From positions 6,018,546 through 6,082,545 of the forward strand of contig NZ_CP032157.1 of NCBI RefSeq assembly GCF_003555545.1: a stretch of DNA of 64,000 nucleotides, in the 5' to 3' direction. The DNA comes from Paraflavitalea soli (GTDB lineage: Bacteria; Bacteroidota; Bacteroidia; Chitinophagales; Chitinophagaceae). Of this stretch, positions 46,672-55,125 are shown piece after piece. A program made the position numbers and the translations under genes. Each line of letters opens with the position of its first letter. Position 1 is the stretch's first letter. The notes under the pieces are model-generated. The model did not search any database, was not told the DNA's origin, and saw only the letters and a list, made by a program, of their open reading frames with translations.

Positions 46672-47979
46672 ATGTTCGATAAACTTTTTGGCTGGGGTAA
46701 GAAAAAGGCGGAAGACCCCCCTATTCCTTTTGGTCGCTATTCAGACAACAACAAAACCGTAGAAAAGGTAAACCGCTGGACAGAGGCCGATAACCTCTTC
46801 AAGCAGCAACAATACCCCGAAAGCGTAGAAGCTTTTTTTGATTACCTGCGCGATGAGGCCGAGCAAAACGTCGTCCTGGAGCGCAATGGCGCCGAAGGCC
46901 GCTTTCATTTATACCAGGGCTCCAAGATCGTGCGCGGCGAATTCAACAATGAACGATTTGTGGCAGAAGTAACCCTGGCCCGCATGGCACAACCCAGCGT
47001 ACCCGTTATGCGCCGCCTGCTGGAAATGAATTTCAACCTCTATTATAGCCGCTACGCCCTCGACAGCGATCGCCTCTGTATGCGGTTCGACAGCAATATC
47101 AAGGCTGCCAATCCCAATAAACTCTATTACGGCTTAAAAGAACTGGCCATCAAAGCCGATAAGCTCGATGATCTGCTGGTGCAGGAGTTCACCTCCCTGC
47201 AAACCATCGACACCGAACACATTCCCGAAATGCCGGCGGCAGAAAAAGAAGTGCGCTACAGGTTCTTTATCAAATGGATCCAGGACACGCTCGATTATGT
47301 AGCCAGCCTGGATGCCGATAAATTTGCCGGTGCCCATTCTTACCTCCTCCTCAACCTGGCATTTCGTATCGACTACATGCTCTATCCTGAGGGTAAACTT
47401 CAGCTGGAGCTGGAAAAGATCGTAGATATCTATTTTAAGAAAGACGACAAGCAAACCACCGACCGCAACCAGGGCATGATAGAAGCTTATCGCAAGTTGT
47501 TGGCAAAACCCAAGGAAGAAGTGTATCCTTATTTCTTCCGCACCAAACATACTTTTTCCATTGTAGCCCCACAGAATCACAAATCAGTGATCGATGCCAT
47601 CAACGCGGCGGCCAGCAATATGATCTGGTACCGCGAAAACCAATATCCCCTGGTGGCCAATGCCATCCTGGAATATGGTATTTCCTTCTGCCAGTATTCC
47701 TACAGTTTGCCCAAACCCCTCAGCGACCTCGTGCGCTTGTTTATGCAAATAAACCATGCCGACTATTTTGAGGCCCTTGGCTTCACCGCCAAATATTATG
47801 ATGTAGCCGCCAATGAATTTGAAGTCGATGATATTCGTGAACGCATTGAAGACATCATTGCCGTTTGGAAAAACAAATTCACCAAACTCGATTTCAAAGT
47901 AAGCAACCTGCGGTATGATACACTCGTGAATTTCAATACCACCTTTACCGCAGAAATTTCATTACTCAACTTCGACTAA
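46672..47979 (+). CDS. YbjN/secretion-chaperone-fold-like protein paired with a protease
   Basis: About 435 residues from MFDKLFGWGKKK. The N-terminal 150 residues (EADNLFKQQQYPESVEAFFDYLRD, FHLYQGSKIVRGEF, RRLLEMNFNLYYSRYAL) resemble the YbjN / type III secretion chaperone-like fold. The rest is helical without a domain I know. No signal peptide is seen. The start is the ATG at 46672, because the longer frame begins at a TTG in a less likely context. It is co-transcribed with the trypsin-fold protease gene 9 bases downstream, whose own C-terminus looks related. The function is unknown. Confidence 0.75.
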   Translation: MFDKLFGWGKKKAEDPPIPFGRYSDNNKTVEKVNRWTEADNLFKQQQYPESVEAFFDYLRDEAEQNVVLERNGAEGRFHLYQGSKIVRGEFNNERFVAEVTLARMAQPSVPVMRRLLEMNFNLYYSRYALDSDRLCMRFDSNIKAANPNKLYYGLKELAIKADKLDDLLVQEFTSLQTIDTEHIPEMPAAEKEVRYRFFIKWIQDTLDYVASLDADKFAGAHSYLLLNLAFRIDYMLYPEGKLQLELEKIVDIYFKKDDKQTTDRNQGMIEAYRKLLAKPKEEVYPYFFRTKHTFSIVAPQNHKSVIDAINAAASNMIWYRENQYPLVANAILEYGISFCQYSYSLPKPLSDLVRLFMQINHADYFEALGFTAKYYDVAANEFEVDDIRERIEDIIAVWKNKFTKLDFKVSNLRYDTLVNFNTTFTAEISLLNFD

Positions 47980-47988
47980 CATACACAC

Positions 47989-49092
47989 ATGCCTACACAG
48001 GAAGTTATAGAACGCGTTCACCCCGCCATTATACAAATCGCTACCCAGAGCGGAACAGGCACTGGTTTTTACCTGCGCGAATACGACCTTATCGTAACCA
48101 ACGACCATGTGGTACAGGATACCCAGGAAGTAACCATTGCCGGAAAGACCTTTGAGAAAGCATTATCAAGAGTATGGTATACCGATCGCAAACACGATCT
48201 GGCCTTTCTGCAGCCACCCGCAGGTATTGAACTGCCCGTCCTGCCCCTGGGTCACTATGAAACCCTCAAAGACGGCGATGAAGTAATTGCTATTGGTCAC
48301 CCTTTCGGACTTAATTATACAGCCACACAAGGTGTTATTTCCAAAGTAGATCGTATACGCGAAGGATTGAAGTTTATACAGATCGACGCTGCCATCAACC
48401 CCGGCAACAGCGGAGGCCCCCTGGTCAATGAGAAAGGAGAAGTGATTGGCGTCAACTCATTCATCATTCGTGGCGGCGATAACCTCGGCTTTGCCTTGCC
48501 CGTATATTACCTGCAAACCGCCCTGCAATTGTATGCTCCCCATAAAGGAACACCTTCCACCCGCTGCCCAAGCTGCGATACCCTGGTGTTGCCCGATACC
48601 ATCGATTCCGCCAAGTACTGTCCCGCCTGTGGTACAGAAGTGAAGCTGCCCGAATTGCCCGAAAAAGAAATAGAACCTGTAGGCGTAGCGAAAACCATTG
48701 AGAACATCCTGAGAGAACTGGGCAAGGATGTAAAGCTGGCCCGGTCCGGCGCCAACCGCTGGGAAGTAAAAGAAGGAAGCGCCAGGATCAAGATCAGCTA
48801 TAACCCCGAGAACTATTTCATAGCCGGCGATGCTTATCTCTGCCAGCTGCCGCCCGATGGCACCAAGATCAAACCCCTTTACCAGTTCCTGCTACAGGAA
48901 AATTACCGGGTAAACGGACTGGTGTTGAGCTGTGCCAGCCAGAATATTATTTTATCCTGCATCATTTACGACCTGGATATTTCCAAAGAGCTGGGTGCCG
49001 GCATGTTCAACACCCTCTTTAAGAATGCCGATCATTACGATGACCTGCTCAAAACAGAATATGGCTGTGTAGACCGCCTCGAAGAAGTATAA
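47989..49092 (+). CDS. Trypsin-like (S1C) serine protease with zinc ribbon, apparently cytosolic
   Basis: 367 residues. The protease domain (about 1-185) has the triad: H in VTNDHVV, D in RKHDLAFL and S in NPGNSGGP. A zinc ribbon follows (RCPSCDTLVLP and KYCPACGTEV, about 193-222). The last 140 residues resemble the YbjN/chaperone-like domain of the gene before it. There is no signal peptide and no PDZ domain, unlike DegP/HtrA. It may therefore act in the cytoplasm on a target presented by its partner. Genes on both sides are close, with recX 24 bases downstream. Confidence 0.88.
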   Translation: MPTQEVIERVHPAIIQIATQSGTGTGFYLREYDLIVTNDHVVQDTQEVTIAGKTFEKALSRVWYTDRKHDLAFLQPPAGIELPVLPLGHYETLKDGDEVIAIGHPFGLNYTATQGVISKVDRIREGLKFIQIDAAINPGNSGGPLVNEKGEVIGVNSFIIRGGDNLGFALPVYYLQTALQLYAPHKGTPSTRCPSCDTLVLPDTIDSAKYCPACGTEVKLPELPEKEIEPVGVAKTIENILRELGKDVKLARSGANRWEVKEGSARIKISYNPENYFIAGDAYLCQLPPDGTKIKPLYQFLLQENYRVNGLVLSCASQNIILSCIIYDLDISKELGAGMFNTLFKNADHYDDLLKTEYGCVDRLEEV

Positions 49093-49116
49093 GCAGCATG
49101 TAGTAATTTTGCGGCG

Positions 49117-49605
49117 ATGCTCAATCGTAAACAGCTTACCAAAGAACAGGCATTACAAAAAGCCAAACATTATTGTGGCTACCAGGAGCGTAGCCATACC
49201 GATGTAAAGGAAAAGCTTTACTCCTATGGCCTGTACAAACAGCAGGTCGAAGAACTTCTGTCACAACTGATCGAAGAGAACTACCTCAACGAAGAGCGTT
49301 ATGCCATTCAGTTTGCCGGTGGCCATTTCCGCATGAAACAGTGGGGCCGGGTGAAAATAAAATATGAGCTGAAGCAAAAGCGTGTGAGTGAGTATTGCAT
49401 TAAAAAGGCCATGAAGGAGATCGATGAAGAAGATTACCTGAAGACCCTTCAAAAGCTGGCCGAGAAGAAATGGGCCGCTGTTAATGGAGAAGGCGTTAAT
49501 CATTACGTAAAACTGAGCAAAACCACCGATTACCTCCTGCAAAAAGGATATGAACCCGACCTGATCAAACAGGCCATAGCGGGAATTCCAAAGAAAGAAG
49601 AATAA
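49117..49605 (+). CDS. recX: RecX regulatory protein
   Basis: 162 residues of three-helix repeats: ALQKAKHYCGYQERSHTD, LIEENYLNEERYAIQFAGG, GRVKIKYELKQKRVSE and YLLQKGYEPDLIKQAI. RecX binds RecA filaments and limits recombinase activity. recA is not in the window. A TAnnTTTG-like sequence (TAATTTTG, 49104-49111) lies six bases ahead of the start, so the transcript could be nearly leaderless or the match fortuitous. Confidence 0.9.
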   Translation: MLNRKQLTKEQALQKAKHYCGYQERSHTDVKEKLYSYGLYKQQVEELLSQLIEENYLNEERYAIQFAGGHFRMKQWGRVKIKYELKQKRVSEYCIKKAMKEIDEEDYLKTLQKLAEKKWAAVNGEGVNHYVKLSKTTDYLLQKGYEPDLIKQAIAGIPKKEE

Positions 49606-49751
49606 GTGTCTGCATCCTTTCTACCCCCTGCGGCACTGACTTGAAAGGCAGCCCCTCATGGCTGCGCAAAAGCTGCTAAATTCTGTATCCTGGATTCTGT
49701 ATTCTTCCCCTCCCCCTGGCATCATTCTTTTGTCTTTTTCCGGAAAAGACT

Positions 49752-50063
49752 ATGAAACTACTTACTTCCCTGGCAGGCGGATTGGCAGGCACCTTAAGTG
49801 TTACCATTTTACACAGGTTGTTGCGCAAAATTGACCCATCTGTTCCACGGCCTGCCCCCATGGGCGCACAGGGATTAAATGGTAACCATAGCCGACTTAC
49901 CAATAAACACCGCTTGCTCATGGTAGGTTTGTCCGTTGCCGGTGGGCTCATTGCAGCCGGGGTAACCAATTGGCTGGATAGCAAGACTACTAAAAAGCCA
50001 GCTGTAGCCCGTATCAAAGCGCCCGGGGAAGCTTATAAACCCATCCTCGATATTACTGTTTAG
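49752..50063 (+). CDS. Small membrane protein of unknown function
   Basis: 103 residues with two membrane segments (about 4-20 and 56-75, LLMVGLSVAGGLIAAGVTNW). They are joined by a loop containing Pro-rich PRPAPMG and are followed by a basic tail. I recognise no family. The two-helix, Gly-rich plan is common in small envelope proteins. It stands alone. Confidence 0.65.
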   Translation: MKLLTSLAGGLAGTLSVTILHRLLRKIDPSVPRPAPMGAQGLNGNHSRLTNKHRLLMVGLSVAGGLIAAGVTNWLDSKTTKKPAVARIKAPGEAYKPILDITV

Positions 50064-50147
50064 CGTTTATTCCATAAGATAAAGTTCCGCCTAACTCCGT
50101 AGTCGTCTGTCAATTACATCAATTGATCACCCACAAAATGTACCATT

Positions 50148-50399
50148 ATGGACTTAGGAGCACAAATCTTAAAGATCCTCAACAAAAGGTATGAGCCATC
50201 CGCATTCATCGAAACAAAGTTCGAGCGGTATGACCTGGCCTTTAAGACCGACAGGGATGGATTGCCCGTTGTAGCTTACCTCGGGCAAAAAGACAGGAAA
50301 GGGAAAATATGCGGAGAAAGGTTTACCCGCCGCCTCAAACAATTAATTAATGGTACCATCATCAAGGAGAATTGGGAACATAAGGGCGTCGTCACTTAA
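50148..50399 (+). CDS. Small conserved-looking protein of unknown function
   Basis: 83 residues, MDLGAQILKILNKRYEPSAF onward, with charged alternating segments (AFKTDRDGLPVVAYLGQKDR) and a basic RRLKQLINGTII helix. No signal peptide. It looks like a soluble alpha/beta protein, perhaps nucleic-acid binding from its basic content. No named family is recognised. Confidence 0.6.
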   Translation: MDLGAQILKILNKRYEPSAFIETKFERYDLAFKTDRDGLPVVAYLGQKDRKGKICGERFTRRLKQLINGTIIKENWEHKGVVT

Positions 50400-51178
50400 A
50401 TGCCTCCTCACTGGCACGTCACCTTTCGTCACCGTAAACAAATGCCGGCTGGCTTTCCGCAACAATAAAAGAATAGCACCAGGCTGTTTTCGTCATCCAG
50501 CCAATAAAAAAAGAGCGTCTCTTTCGTGTTGAAAGAAACGCTCTCTTTGTGTACCTGGTCTTACTTACCTGAAGTAGATCTTTACGGACTGTTTATCATT
50601 GCAGGGCGATTTGTCTTTTCAACAACCGCGATCCTGTTGATGTAACTGTCCTCCTGATTGTTCTCAGTTGGTGAGTAACAGTGGATATTGTTTTCTTATC
50701 CTTGTATGGTTTTCGTTTTTAAAGTTTAAAAATTAAATGGATTGAACAGGATGAGCGGCTTTATACTGATGCCATAACCAACTGCCAAAACCTCGTCATT
50801 ATCTCCCGGCCCGAAGGCCTCTTCAATGTGCCGGTGAACGCCAGCTGCCGGCATCCATCAAACCTGCAAGAGACAACAACCAGTGGCAATAGCCCTCAGC
50901 AGATAGTTATAAGCTTCAGCCCACCACACACTAAAACCTAACAGCAAAAACCAATACCTGAAGCTCGCAGCTTGTATTAAGCGTTGCACAACACTTACTT
51001 TTATCTACCATGCTTAGAGGCCTCGTCCACATGATCGATCGCTTGGGTAACTGTTCACAACGAACATACGACATTCACATACCCGTTTCCAAATTTTTCA
51101 GCATATATTTTTTAGTACCAAATACATAAAACAATAATAACCAATCAAATAGTAAAAATTACAGCCTATTCCCGGATT
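50400..51178. other. 779-base intergenic region
   Basis: No standard gene is seen. A strong hairpin at 50512-50538 faces the minus strand. Just upstream of it on that strand is an open stretch of 37 codons (50582-50695) without an ATG/GTG/TTG start. A piece of the AGCTCG repeat occurs at about 50961. The last 120 bases are AT-rich and lie beyond the M28 peptidase stop. The region may hold a small minus-strand RNA or peptide gene. Confidence 0.4.
50505..50545 (-). terminator. Strong terminator-like hairpin facing the minus strand
   Basis: 14-bp arms (AGAGCGT then CTCTTTC, matched with one mismatch) have a 5-base loop. On the minus strand seven T follow. The nearest minus-strand protein gene ends over 600 bases away, so another transcript probably ends here. 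Confidence 0.6.
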
Positions 51179-52822
51179 TTATCGCTTTGCCTTAAACTCC
51201 GATCCATCTTTCCAGCCGGGCACTTTATCGCCAAAAGCGATGCGCTTTCCTACCTCAAACAAAAGTTTCAGGTCATCCAGTCCGCCCGCCAGCGTCCAGG
51301 TGGCCGCATCATATTCGTCCGACGGACGGTGATAGTGCTTCTCCTGGTATTCCTCATGTACTTTTTCGCCGTACTCCTTGCCCTTGCCTACCACATCGAT
51401 ACCCCTTTCCGTATACAGCGCAGGAATACCTGCCTTGGCAAAGTTGAAATGGTCGGAGCGATAGTAATACCCTGCTTCCGGATGGTTTTCAAAAGCTACA
51501 TAGCGACCCGCTTTCTCAGCTGCTTCCTTCAGGTAATCTTCCAGTTCCGATTGACCCTGGCCTACCACTATAATGTCTTTGGTGGCTTCAAAAGGGCTCA
51601 GGCCATCCATATTGATATTGGCAATTGTCTTCGCTGCCGGGTAAATAGGATTCTGCGCATACCAGGCCGATCCCCAAAGCCCCTGCTCTTCTGCGGTTAC
51701 AGAAAGGAAAAGGATCGTGCGCTCTGGTTTTTCCGGCAGACTCTTGAAGGCCCTGGCCAGTTCCAGTAATCCTGCAGTAGCGCTGGCATTGTCGAAAGCA
51801 CCATTGTAGATCGTATCTCCCTTTTCATCCGCTTTACCAATGCCCAGGTGATCCCAATGTGCTGTATAGATAATGTATTCATCAGGTCTTTTGCTGCCCG
51901 TAAGCTTACCGATCACGTTGTGCGACTGATTATAAACCGTCTTCACCCGCATGGTGGTAGACAGTTTTACAGGCAGTGGCGTTCCCTTGAAACCACGAAC
52001 ATCCGCTTTCGCCAGTATCGTGCTGTCCAGGCCTGCCGCTGTCAACAATTTATTGGCCGTAGGCCCCGATACCCAGCCGATCACGTCACAAAGCTGTTCA
52101 CTTTTACCGCGGTTGTCGAGCCGCAGGCGCGATCCGTTCCAGTTGTTCTGCACCACTGCAAATGGATAGCTGGCCGCCTGTGTATTGTGAACGATCAGGC
52201 AACCTTTGGCGCCCTGGCGTGCGGCTTCTTCAAATTTATACGTCCAGCGGCCGTAATACGTCATCGTTTTTCCTTTGAATAAACTACTGTCGCCACTATT
52301 GAAGCCGGGGTCATTCACCAGTACCAGCACTACCTTGCCTTTCACATCCAGACCCGCATAGTCATTCCAATTGTATTCAGGCGCCACCACACCATAACCC
52401 GCAAATACCAGGTCACTCTTATCCAATGTGATCAGTGAATCAGTCCTGTCTGTCCAGATCACATAATCATCATATCCTTTCAGCGTGAATTTGCCTTTGG
52501 CACTTTCCACCTGCATGGCGGGCGCCGCCGCAGTAGTGATATTCACCATCGGCACATCCTGGAAATAACTGTCCCCATTGCCGGGCTCCAGGCCCACCTG
52601 GGCAAATTGCTCTTTCAGGTAATTGATCGTTTTCGTCTCTCCTTCCGTAAAGGGTTTACGGCCCTGGAATTCATCAGAGGCCAGCACTGCAATATGTTTG
52701 GCCAGACTGTCGGCGCTCATCGTCGCCGCTCCTTCATGATTGCCCGTAGCTGATTTGTTTTCATTACAGGCCGTTGCCAGCATAGTGGCTGCCAGTGAAA
52801 ACGGTACAAGATAGGAACGCAT
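51179..52822 (-). CDS. M28-family metallopeptidase with PA domain, lipoprotein
   Basis: 547 residues. A lipoprotein signal ends at C19 (MLATACNEN). A protease-associated region occupies about 130-260 (FAGYGVVAPEYNWNDYAG, GCLIVHNTQAASYPFA). The di-zinc M28 core shows HWDHLGIG, NGAFDNASATAGLLE, SVTAEEQGLWGS and YRSDHFNFAKAGIPAL. These enzymes are aminopeptidases or carboxypeptidases at the cell surface or in the periplasm. Specificity is not readable. It is a single-gene unit. Confidence 0.93.
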   Translation of the reverse strand: MRSYLVPFSLAATMLATACNENKSATGNHEGAATMSADSLAKHIAVLASDEFQGRKPFTEGETKTINYLKEQFAQVGLEPGNGDSYFQDVPMVNITTAAAPAMQVESAKGKFTLKGYDDYVIWTDRTDSLITLDKSDLVFAGYGVVAPEYNWNDYAGLDVKGKVVLVLVNDPGFNSGDSSLFKGKTMTYYGRWTYKFEEAARQGAKGCLIVHNTQAASYPFAVVQNNWNGSRLRLDNRGKSEQLCDVIGWVSGPTANKLLTAAGLDSTILAKADVRGFKGTPLPVKLSTTMRVKTVYNQSHNVIGKLTGSKRPDEYIIYTAHWDHLGIGKADEKGDTIYNGAFDNASATAGLLELARAFKSLPEKPERTILFLSVTAEEQGLWGSAWYAQNPIYPAAKTIANINMDGLSPFEATKDIIVVGQGQSELEDYLKEAAEKAGRYVAFENHPEAGYYYRSDHFNFAKAGIPALYTERGIDVVGKGKEYGEKVHEEYQEKHYHRPSDEYDAATWTLAGGLDDLKLLFEVGKRIAFGDKVPGWKDGSEFKAKR

Positions 52823-53113
52823 AGCAGGTTGTATTTTTTAGTAAGGGTAAAAGATAAGACAAAACGGCAATATCCCCTATGCCGTAAATGACTGGTTTTT
52901 TCCTGCCATCAAGAACCTTAACAAAACTGTTGCAAGACATAGATTACCTGTTATGCCTTATCCAGCTAATGCTATAGCCCATCTGAATAGTACAGTTGTA
53001 CCTCATATTAAATACACATTAAAACCGCTGCCTAAATAACAGAAATTGGCATAGAGCGGCACGCTTATTGAAATATCATACATGAATTCATTACTTAAAA
53101 AAATGGAGGTGTT

Positions 53114-53368
53114 ATGAAAACAAGGACAGAAATCTTCGAACTGACGATAGATGGTAAACCACTTGTAGTAAAGGCTACCCCATATCAAACGCTTTCTACT
53201 GAAACTCGTTTCAGGGTAAGTATCAATGATAGTCCCATACATATCTTTGGGTGGGATAAGGACCTGAATCGTCTCACCGCTATTGACAGCAGCAGCGCGG
53301 CCGGTAGTGTACCTAATAAGATCGATGAAGCAGTAGGTCGCCAGCTCTATCAACGCGTAGCAGCCTAA
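53114..53368 (+). CDS. Small protein of unknown function
   Basis: 84 residues from MKTRTEIFELTIDGKPLVVK, beta-rich with PYQTLSTETRFRVSIND and WDKDLNRLTAID. A GGAGG ribosome-binding site lies just upstream (in AAAATGGAGGTG), unusually strong for this window, and supports this frame over the overlapping minus-strand one. A bidirectional terminator follows 31 bases later. No family recognised. Confidence 0.65.
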   Translation: MKTRTEIFELTIDGKPLVVKATPYQTLSTETRFRVSINDSPIHIFGWDKDLNRLTAIDSSSAAGSVPNKIDEAVGRQLYQRVAA

Positions 53369-53398
53369 AACGATATATATCCAATTTCAGAAAAACTG

Positions 53399-53428
53399 AA
53401 CGCAGGGTGAATGCCCTGCGTTTTTGTA
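53399..53428. terminator. Bidirectional terminator closing the NAD operon
   Basis: The stem AACGCAGGG / CCCTGCGTT with a 6-base loop has T-runs on both strands. It serves the small plus-strand gene and the kptA end of the NAD operon. Confidence 0.8.
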
Positions 53429-53461
53429 TTTAATAAGGTAGTAATCCACCCTGCTGTTTTG

Positions 53462-54010
53462 CTATTTGTCCACAACAGAAATAAATAATGCAGGCACTTC
53501 ATCCGCCAGCCACACCCCATTGGCCGACAAATAAAATACATATCCAGCCCCATGCATTGCCTGCGCATCGATCTGCAGCAATACCGGCTTTCCATGCCGT
53601 CCGCCAACAGAGATAGCAGTAGCTGGCTGCGCCGACAAATGCACATGATGTCGTGCTTGCTTTTTCAATCCATCCTTCAGCACCGCCGCCAGCAGGTGCG
53701 CCGCTGTACCATGGTACAATACAGCAGGTGGTACAGCTTGTGGTAACTGGAGATCAACTTCCACACTATGTCCCTGGCTGGCTCTGATCATCGTGCAGTC
53801 TTCATTAAAAGCAAACCGCTTCTTATCGTTCGTATCTACAATAAATTTCAATAGTTCGAAATCAAGGCTGTCACCATGTTGATTCACCTTGTTGATCAAT
53901 TCCTCTACCGAGGCCCAGCCACCTTCCTGCAGCGTGAGGCCGATCACCTCCGGCCTGTGTCGTAAAATAAGGCTCAGGAATTTACTCATCCTGGCGCTCT
54001 CTTTGTTCAT
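53462..54010 (-). CDS. kptA: RNA 2'-phosphotransferase (Tpt1/KptA)
   Basis: 182 residues. Typical motifs: LSLILRHRPE (about 12-21, the RHR-type RNA site), RASQGHS (about 78-84), VLYHGT and ARHHVHLS. KptA moves a 2'-phosphate from RNA to NAD+, releasing nicotinamide and ADP-ribose 1'',2''-cyclic phosphate. Related proteins also ADP-ribosylate nucleic acids. It overlaps the nadR-like gene by 4 bases and is last in the NAD operon. Its released nicotinamide is the substrate of NadV, encoded upstream in the same operon. Confidence 0.93.
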   Translation of the reverse strand: MNKESARMSKFLSLILRHRPEVIGLTLQEGGWASVEELINKVNQHGDSLDFELLKFIVDTNDKKRFAFNEDCTMIRASQGHSVEVDLQLPQAVPPAVLYHGTAAHLLAAVLKDGLKKQARHHVHLSAQPATAISVGGRHGKPVLLQIDAQAMHGAGYVFYLSANGVWLADEVPALFISVVDK

Positions 54011-55011
54011 ATCAATGATCTTGAATGTTCCTTTAAAAATGTTTCTTTAATAACCGCCTTCGCCTGTTCAAACCTTTCCTCCCAGCTGCCGCCGATCTTT
54101 ACATAGGCAACCCCGTTTTCCCGCAACTGTTCCTCATGGTATCCACTCAATGCATTCCGCTCCGCCTCCGACAACCGCGTACCATCCTGCACATAGGGGC
54201 AATCCGTATCCAGGAACAAATGCAAATCGAACTGATTCGCAGCATCAATCCATTCCGGCACTATCAATGGCCGATTAAATAAATACTTTGAATAGGATTT
54301 CGTGATGTTTACATCCGTATCGCAGATCAGTATTTTGTTGGCCAGTGGCAACCGCTCATCAATAGTAGCCGCATGCAGCGTCGCAATTTTCAACAGGTCA
54401 TCAAACACTACTTCTTCCGTTGTTTCGATCACCTCCCGCGCCATCTCGGGTACAAAGGCCGTTTCAAAATAATGCGCCAGTCGCTCCGTCAGCGTCGACT
54501 TTCCCGTCGACTCCGACCCGCTGATACAGATCTTCTTCACAAACCAGGGCTTTGCCGCCGCAGCGATATAAGACCAATGTAAAAACGGATCACCCAAAAT
54601 AGCAGAAGCCGATACCGGCACCAGCTTTCTTTCCTGGTCAAAACAACGATGCTCAATACCTAGATATTCCGCTACATAGTCGCCATACGGTTCAGACGAA
54701 ACAAAGATGCCAATACCAGGAAAATGCTCACCGATATACGCCGCCCACAAGGCCGATATCTCGCGCGATGACACAGAACTATTCGGCAGCACCGCTTCAT
54801 CATATTCCACCAATGCCACCTCCACCCGGTCATTATTCCCGAAAGTTGTATCCAACCAGCTTTTACGCAAGTCGCCACTAATAGCCTCCTTATCCGACAC
54901 ACACAACATCACCACCACCGTTTCACAATGTTGTAAGGCAAATTCGATCATTGCCACATGTCCCGTATGCAGCGGCATAAACTTACCCAATACCAATCCT
55001 TTCTTTTTCAT
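54007..55011 (-). CDS. nadR: NadR-like NMN adenylyltransferase / ribosylnicotinamide kinase
   Basis: 334 residues. The N-terminal domain is an NMN adenylyltransferase (LGKFMPLHTGHVAMIE, HTGH at 15-18). The C-terminal domain has a Walker A loop GSESTGKS (165-172), followed by FVPEMAREVIE and ILICDTDVNITK, as in the ribosylnicotinamide kinase of NadR. The helix-turn-helix found in enterobacterial NadR is absent, so this is an enzyme only. It would take up nicotinamide riboside and make NAD. The upstream TonB receptor may supply it; no pnuC is visible. Confidence 0.9.
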   Translation of the reverse strand: MKKKGLVLGKFMPLHTGHVAMIEFALQHCETVVVMLCVSDKEAISGDLRKSWLDTTFGNNDRVEVALVEYDEAVLPNSSVSSREISALWAAYIGEHFPGIGIFVSSEPYGDYVAEYLGIEHRCFDQERKLVPVSASAILGDPFLHWSYIAAAAKPWFVKKICISGSESTGKSTLTERLAHYFETAFVPEMAREVIETTEEVVFDDLLKIATLHAATIDERLPLANKILICDTDVNITKSYSKYLFNRPLIVPEWIDAANQFDLHLFLDTDCPYVQDGTRLSEAERNALSGYHEEQLRENGVAYVKIGGSWEERFEQAKAVIKETFLKEHSRSLI

Positions 55012-55125
55012 ACCACTGTATTCACTTTTCTAATCATGTTGTTGGCTGTACGAGCCTGTCAGGGTCATCTCAGGGTGGGTCGCCCTCCGGGGGCGGCTCA
55101 CCCTGCTAAAGGCGCTTATCCAAGC

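Noticed and set aside
53003-53353. 116-codon minus-strand frame
   Set aside because: It lies opposite a better plus-strand gene that has a strong ribosome-binding site.
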